The notes under the pieces: generated by a model
What the model was told of the DNA's origin: nothing
What the model saw: only the letters and a program-made list of their open reading frames with translations
Databases searched by the model: none
Made by a program: the position numbers and the translations under genes
Source: DASSZN01 sp035702805
GTDB lineage: Bacteria > Chloroflexota > Chloroflexia > Thermomicrobiales > Thermomicrobiaceae
Length of the DNA: 24,267 bases
NCBI GenBank assembly: GCA_035702805.1
Contig: DASSZN010000352.1
Coordinates: 1 to 24,267 of the forward strand
Direction: 5' to 3'
In this document: positions 20,962 through 24,267 of the stretch, in pieces
Numbering within the stretch: position 1 is the stretch's first letter
How the letters are laid out: every line of letters begins with the position of its first letter

Positions 20962-22341
20962 TCAGCCCCGCGAGCCACCCTGCCGCCCGGTGTCCACGTC
21001 CGCGGGGGCCGCGCCGGTCGCCTCCTCCGCCCCGGTCCGCGGGCCGGTCTGCCCCACCTTGAGCTGCACCAGCGTCGGCGGGAAGAGCAGGTCCAGCGTC
21101 CAGTCGAAGGTCACCCGCAGCCGCTTCTCCCAGCGCGGCAGTTGGGCCAGATAGTAGGTCCGCCACAGCCACCAGGCAACGAATCCGGAGAAGGTCATGC
21201 CGAAGGCGTCCACCGCCGCCGAGCGGTGGCCGAGCGCCACCATCTGACCGCGCGTGCGGTAGGCGATCGGCTCGAGGCTCTCGCCCTGGAGCCGGGCGGC
21301 GATGTTATGGGCCACCACCCGCGCCTCGCGAATGGCGTGCTGGGCCGTCTGCGGGTAGGGCCGGTGGGTATACGGATCGATGACCAGTGCGTTGTCTCCC
21401 ACCGCCCATACGTTGGGGAATTCTCGCGTGCTCAGGTAGTCGTCGACCCGGATCTGGCCCCGCTCGTCGTGCGACAGTGGTAGGTCGCGCACCAGCGGGT
21501 TGGGCTGCACCCCGACCGAGCCGACGATCGTCTCGGTCTCGATCGTCGTCCCGTCGTCCAGGTGCACGGCCGTGGGCTCGACCCGCGTCACCCGCCGGTT
21601 GAGCAGGATCTCGACGCCGCGGTCCCGCAGCAGGCGCTCGGCGTAGCGCGCGAGGCTGGCCGGCAGGTCCGGTAGCAGGCGGTCGCCGCCGTGGACCAGC
21701 ACGATGCGGAAGTCGTCCGGCTCCAGGTGCGGGTAGTGCGCGGCCGCGTCGACCATCAGGTCCCGGATCTGGGCCACCACCTCGACGCCGTTGGCGCCGC
21801 CGCCGACCACCACCACGGTCAGGATGCGCTGCTTGTCGACCGGGTGCGTCTCGATGTCCCCCTGCTCCAGCACATCGACCAGGTGGTTGCGCAGGGCGAA
21901 GGCGTGCGCCAGGCGCTGCACGTCGAAGGCGTACTCCCCCAGCCCGGGGATGCGGCTGGTGTTGGGGATGCCGCCGAGCGCGAGGACGACGTGGTCGTAA
22001 GCCAGCGTCCGCTCGCGCTGCCGATGGCGGTAGAGCCCGTGCAGGATGTCGACCGTCTGGGCGGCGAGGTCGATGCGCGTCACCTCGCCGACGTAGAGGG
22101 TCGTGCGCGGCGCCACCAGCCGGATCGGGTTGAGGATGTCGTCGGTCTCGATCGCGCCGGAGACGATCTCCGGGATCATCGGGTAGAAGACGAAGAAGTT
22201 CTCGCGGTTGACGATGTCGATCTGGGCCCGCGCGCGCCCGAGACGCTTGCGCAGCTCGAAGGCCGTGTAGACACCGGCGAAGCCGCCGCCGAGGATCAGG
22301 ACGCGCGGCGCCGGCGGATCTCCCGGTCGCGACCACTCCAT
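20962..22341 (-). CDS. ndh: Type II NADH:quinone oxidoreductase (NDH-2)
   Basis: The 459-residue membrane-associated flavoenzyme passes electrons from NADH to quinone without pumping protons. The FAD dinucleotide motif is RVLILGGGFAGVYTA (residues 13-27). The NADH motif is TVVVVGGGANGVEVVAQI (~172-190). The C-terminal FAD motif is VWAVGDNALVI, and YPQTAQHAIREARVVAHNI is typical of NDH-2. FSGFVAWWLWRTYYLAQLP is the amphipathic membrane-docking region. I chose the ATG at 22341 because GGGAGGGAG precedes it; an upstream in-frame GTG would put that site inside the coding region. The UbiA prenyltransferase gene lies 134 bp upstream on the same strand, consistent with a joint role in menaquinone-based respiration. 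Confidence 0.93.
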   Translation of the reverse strand: MEWSRPGDPPAPRVLILGGGFAGVYTAFELRKRLGRARAQIDIVNRENFFVFYPMIPEIVSGAIETDDILNPIRLVAPRTTLYVGEVTRIDLAAQTVDILHGLYRHRQRERTLAYDHVVLALGGIPNTSRIPGLGEYAFDVQRLAHAFALRNHLVDVLEQGDIETHPVDKQRILTVVVVGGGANGVEVVAQIRDLMVDAAAHYPHLEPDDFRIVLVHGGDRLLPDLPASLARYAERLLRDRGVEILLNRRVTRVEPTAVHLDDGTTIETETIVGSVGVQPNPLVRDLPLSHDERGQIRVDDYLSTREFPNVWAVGDNALVIDPYTHRPYPQTAQHAIREARVVAHNIAARLQGESLEPIAYRTRGQMVALGHRSAAVDAFGMTFSGFVAWWLWRTYYLAQLPRWEKRLRVTFDWTLDLLFPPTLVQLKVGQTGPRTGAEEATGAAPADVDTGRQGGSRG

Positions 22342-22475
22342 GCTCGACTCCCTCCCCGGTTTCACGACGTGCCGGGTCGCCCGACTCGCGCGGGCGCCGT
22401 CGCCGTCGATCCGACTCCGTGGTCCATCGGTTCACCCGGCGCCGCAAGCCCCCTGCCGCCGCTGCGGGGTGGCCG

Positions 22476-23336
22476 TCAGCCGGCGACGGCGAGGATCCAG
22501 CCGGTGCCGAGCACGACCGCGCAGGCGCCCAGCAGGGTGAACAGGTGGCGTTCAACCCGGCCCGGGGCCGCCCGGCGCAGCCCGAGCACGCCGAGGAGGG
22601 CGAGCAGTACGGCACCGGCCGCGCCCAGCGCCGGCAGGCGGTCCCGCGCCAGGAAGATCGCGGCCGCACCCACCGCGAGCGCCGCGACGGCCGCCGCGCA
22701 CCAGCAGAGGACGAACGCGCGCGACCGGCCCAGCCGCGCCGCCAGCCCGCCGGCGCCGGCGGCGCGGTCGCTCTCGACGTCCGGCAGCGACTGGGCCAGG
22801 TGGACGGCGACGACCAGCGGCGCGCCGAGCGGGTAGAGCAGCAGGAGCCGTGGCTCGGGGCGCGCCAGGCTGTCCCACGCCCAGATCGGCACCAGCGGCA
22901 GCGCCACCAGGTAGGGCAGCCAGCTCAGCCGGGTCCGCTTCAGCCACAGGTCGTAGACCAGGCCCGAGCCGTTCGCCAGCGAGAGGAGGAGCAGCGAGCG
23001 CCGGCCGAGCAGGGCGCCGGCGACGAGCATCACGCCGAGGGCACCGAGCGCGATGCCGAGCGCGGTGCCCGCGCCGACCAGCCCGGCCGGGATGGGCTTC
23101 GACGGGTTGCCGATGGTATCGAGGTCCCGGTCGCAATACTCGTTGAGCGCGCCGACGGCGATCTGCCCGGCCAGCATCGCCGCCAGGAGCAGCCCGTAGC
23201 GGACGGGGTTGGGTCGGCCGCGACTGGCGAGCAGCCCGACGACGGCCGTCGCGCCCATGACCAGCAGGATGGCGGTCGGGTGCGGCAGTTCGAGGTAGGC
23301 CCGCACGCGGGCCCCGCACGTGGCCGTGCCGCGCAT
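22476..23336 (-). CDS. UbiA-family prenyltransferase
   Basis: The 286-residue integral membrane enzyme has about eight to nine hydrophobic helices and attaches a polyprenyl chain to an aromatic or related acceptor. Its first Asp-rich motif is NEYCDRDLDTIGNPSKPIP (Asn65, Asp69, Asp73), the NxxxDRxxD signature. YDLWLKRTRLSWLPY follows, then the second Asp motif SLPDVESDRAAG. The wording around the first motif is closest to MenA-, UbiA- or chlorophyll-synthase-type enzymes. With NDH-2 downstream, menaquinone synthesis is a sensible inference. The ATG at 23336 has GGAGAGGGG upstream; an in-frame GTG at 23354 would include that site. It is divergent from the CIRCE-controlled Hsp20 gene. Confidence 0.9.
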   Translation of the reverse strand: MRGTATCGARVRAYLELPHPTAILLVMGATAVVGLLASRGRPNPVRYGLLLAAMLAGQIAVGALNEYCDRDLDTIGNPSKPIPAGLVGAGTALGIALGALGVMLVAGALLGRRSLLLLSLANGSGLVYDLWLKRTRLSWLPYLVALPLVPIWAWDSLARPEPRLLLLYPLGAPLVVAVHLAQSLPDVESDRAAGAGGLAARLGRSRAFVLCWCAAAVAALAVGAAAIFLARDRLPALGAAGAVLLALLGVLGLRRAAPGRVERHLFTLLGACAVVLGTGWILAVAG

Positions 23337-23446
23337 GCGACCCCTCTCCGTCACGCGTCGGATGCCGGTCCCGGTAGGCCGGTCGCACGTCGCCGGCCAG
23401 CGCGCGGTTGTCTGGCCCGGCCCGCGCGGCAGGCCGGGGCCGCGCG

Positions 23447-23475
23447 TTGCCCGCCGGCCGCGGGGCGGCTATACT
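23447..23475 (+). promoter_or_regulatory. Sigma-70-type promoter of hsp20
   Basis: TTGCCC (23447-23452) and TATACT (23470-23475) are separated by exactly 17 nt. Predicted initiation near 23482 falls inside the CIRCE operator, so repressor binding would block it. Confidence 0.7.
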
Positions 23476-23479
23476 CTCG

Positions 23480-23506
23480 TTAGCACTCTCGGTCCGAGAG
23501 TGCTAA
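23480..23506. promoter_or_regulatory. CIRCE operator (HrcA-binding inverted repeat)
   Basis: TTAGCACTC and GAGTGCTAA flank a 9-nt spacer, an exact match to the CIRCE consensus. HrcA represses at this site and releases it on heat shock. It overlaps the predicted transcription start and lies 31 bp upstream of the Hsp20 ATG. Confidence 0.95.
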
Positions 23507-23537
23507 CGCACCGGGTCGATCGTGAAGGGACACGGGA

Positions 23538-23987
23538 ATGAGCACCAATCGCTGGGACCCCTGGCGGGATATCGTGACCCTGCGCGAGGCGATGAACACC
23601 CTCCTCGAGGACAGCTTCGTTCGGCCGCGGGCCGGGTTGATGGCCGTCACCGGCACTATCCCGGTCGATGTCAAGGAGACCGAGGAGGAGTTCGTCGTCT
23701 ACATCCCGCTGCCGGGCATCCGGCCGGGGGACGTCGAGATCTCCATCCTGGGCGACAGCCTGCGCGTCAGCGGCGAGTTCAAGGACCGCGAGCCCGAGGA
23801 CGCGCGCTGGCTCGTCCGCGAGCGCCGCTTCGGCCAGTTCGAGCGCAGCTTCACCCTGCCGACGGCCGTCAGCGCCGACCAGGCGACCGCCGACTTCGAC
23901 GCCGGCATCCTGATCATCCACCTGCCCAAGGCCGAGCAGGCCCGGCCCAAAACCATCCACGTTCGGGCGCAGTCGCCGGCCTCCTGA
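23538..23987 (+). CDS. hsp20: Small heat-shock protein Hsp20 (alpha-crystallin family)
   Basis: The 149-residue ATP-independent holdase chaperone protects unfolding proteins in the cytosol. An N-terminal arm (WDPWRDIVTLREAMNTLLED) precedes the alpha-crystallin domain at ~42-135. That domain has VDVKETEEEFVVYIPLPGI, then ISILGDSLRVSGEF, and ERRFGQFERSFTLP. It ends with the conserved DFDAGILIIHLPKAE (the A-x-x-x-n-G-v-L region, here DAGILII). The start at 23538 is preceded by GAAGGGA. The gene is single, with a clean sigma-70 promoter and CIRCE, so it is HrcA-regulated. CIRCE is best known at groESL and dnaK operons, so its use on an hsp20 gene is less usual. A hairpin follows at 24011. Confidence 0.95.
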   Translation: MSTNRWDPWRDIVTLREAMNTLLEDSFVRPRAGLMAVTGTIPVDVKETEEEFVVYIPLPGIRPGDVEISILGDSLRVSGEFKDREPEDARWLVRERRFGQFERSFTLPTAVSADQATADFDAGILIIHLPKAEQARPKTIHVRAQSPAS

Positions 23988-24010
23988 TCGCCACCTCGCT
24001 GGTAGCCCAC

Positions 24011-24042
24011 GCGGGCGGCGGGCATCTCGACCCGTCGCCCGC
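24011..24042 (+). terminator. 12-bp hairpin after hsp20
   Basis: Arms 24011-24022 (GCGGGCGGCGGG) and 24031-24042 pair over 12 bp with one G-U wobble and an 8-nt loop, 23 bp past the stop. No U-tract follows. Confidence 0.6.
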
Positions 24043-24190
24043 GCTGCTCCCGGACCGCTCCGCCTGGACGGCGCGCCCGTCGCGCGGTTCGGTGGTTCGG
24101 GGCGCAACGGCGGCGCGAGCGGTGCTATGGTAACGCGGGAGTTTGTCGCGGCGCCGTGCCAGGCATTGTGACCTAGACGGAGTACCGAAG

Positions 24191-24267
24191 ATGCTCGACG
24201 AGCCGCCGGCCGGGTTTCCGCCCGTGCAGTCGACCGACCTCTTCCGGCTGCTGGTCGAGAGCGTGGT
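24191..24267 (+). CDS. PAS-domain protein, N-terminal fragment (cut by window edge)
   Basis: An ATG at 24191 with GGAG about 9 nt upstream opens a frame to the window end (25 complete codons). The end, STDLFRLLVESVV, resembles the start of a PAS sensor domain (FRLLVESV.DYAIF in many sensor kinases). A longer signalling protein, perhaps a histidine kinase, would follow outside the window. A weak TATGGT at 24126-24131 could be its -10. Only the family hint can be given. Confidence 0.6.
   Translation, partial: MLDEPPAGFPPVQSTDLFRLLVESV

Noticed and set aside
1..24267. tRNA, rRNA, CRISPR array, insertion sequence or prophage
   Set aside because: No cloverleaf-like tract, regularly spaced repeat, transposase motif or phage gene was seen by reading; a covariance-model scan would settle the RNA question.

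Overview
This is a high-GC window (about 70% by eye) of densely packed bacterial genes with many GTG starts and GGAGG-type ribosome sites. No rRNA, tRNA, CRISPR array or transposase is visible. A CIRCE-controlled small heat-shock gene, ArsR-DUF2087 and SHOCT proteins, a KdaD-like FAH enzyme and a short CysRS-like ligase together suggest a thermophilic Chloroflexota bacterium of the Thermomicrobia/Sphaerobacter kind. That assignment is inference. Both window edges cut genes: an alpha/beta hydrolase at the left and a PAS-domain protein at the right. || Layout. 1-1483: partial hydrolase, a ~100-residue unknown protein, and a frameshifted haem-binding-domain gene. 1428-5152: a cytosolic PAS-GAF4 histidine kinase and a SHOCT membrane protein on the minus strand. 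5353-6435: a second SHOCT protein and an exported two-lobed PepSY-like protein. 6439-9378 (minus): a methyltransferase coupled to a degenerate glutaredoxin, then the run SHOCT - lipoprotein cytochrome c - BshB1-like deacetylase. 9619-11538: ArsR-DUF2087 regulator, then a VOC protein and a Cof-type HAD phosphatase coupled by an ATGA overlap. 11741-17141 (plus): creatininase-family amidohydrolase, nitrilase-family amidase, alpha/beta hydrolase, FAH-family enzyme and L-fuconate dehydratase. 17266-19650: peroxiredoxin (minus) divergent from a CysRS/MshC-like ligase, then a paralogue of the ~100-residue protein. 19749-23336 (minus): tartrate/D-malate-type dehydrogenase, NDH-2 and a UbiA prenyltransferase. 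23447-23987: CIRCE promoter and Hsp20. || The most striking observation is the peroxiredoxin at 17736-17266. It is a full-length 156-residue reading frame interrupted only by a TGA at codon 46, exactly where the peroxidatic cysteine belongs. A perfect 8-bp hairpin with a G-initial loop follows 38 nt downstream, in a patch of codons atypical for this genome. This is the pattern of a selenocysteine codon with a bacterial SECIS element. The protein has no cysteine at all, so it would be inactive without selenocysteine. Its divergent neighbour is a CysRS-family ligase that lacks the anticodon-binding domain and resembles the mycothiol ligase MshC. A BshB1-like deacetylase and a glutaredoxin-like protein that has lost its nucleophilic cysteine lie in the same window. 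A low-molecular-weight-thiol and selenium redox theme is therefore a reasonable but unproven reading. A second theme is respiration (NDH-2, prenyltransferase, cytochrome c, SHOCT and PepSY proteins). A third is sugar-acid catabolism (FAH plus L-fuconate dehydratase).
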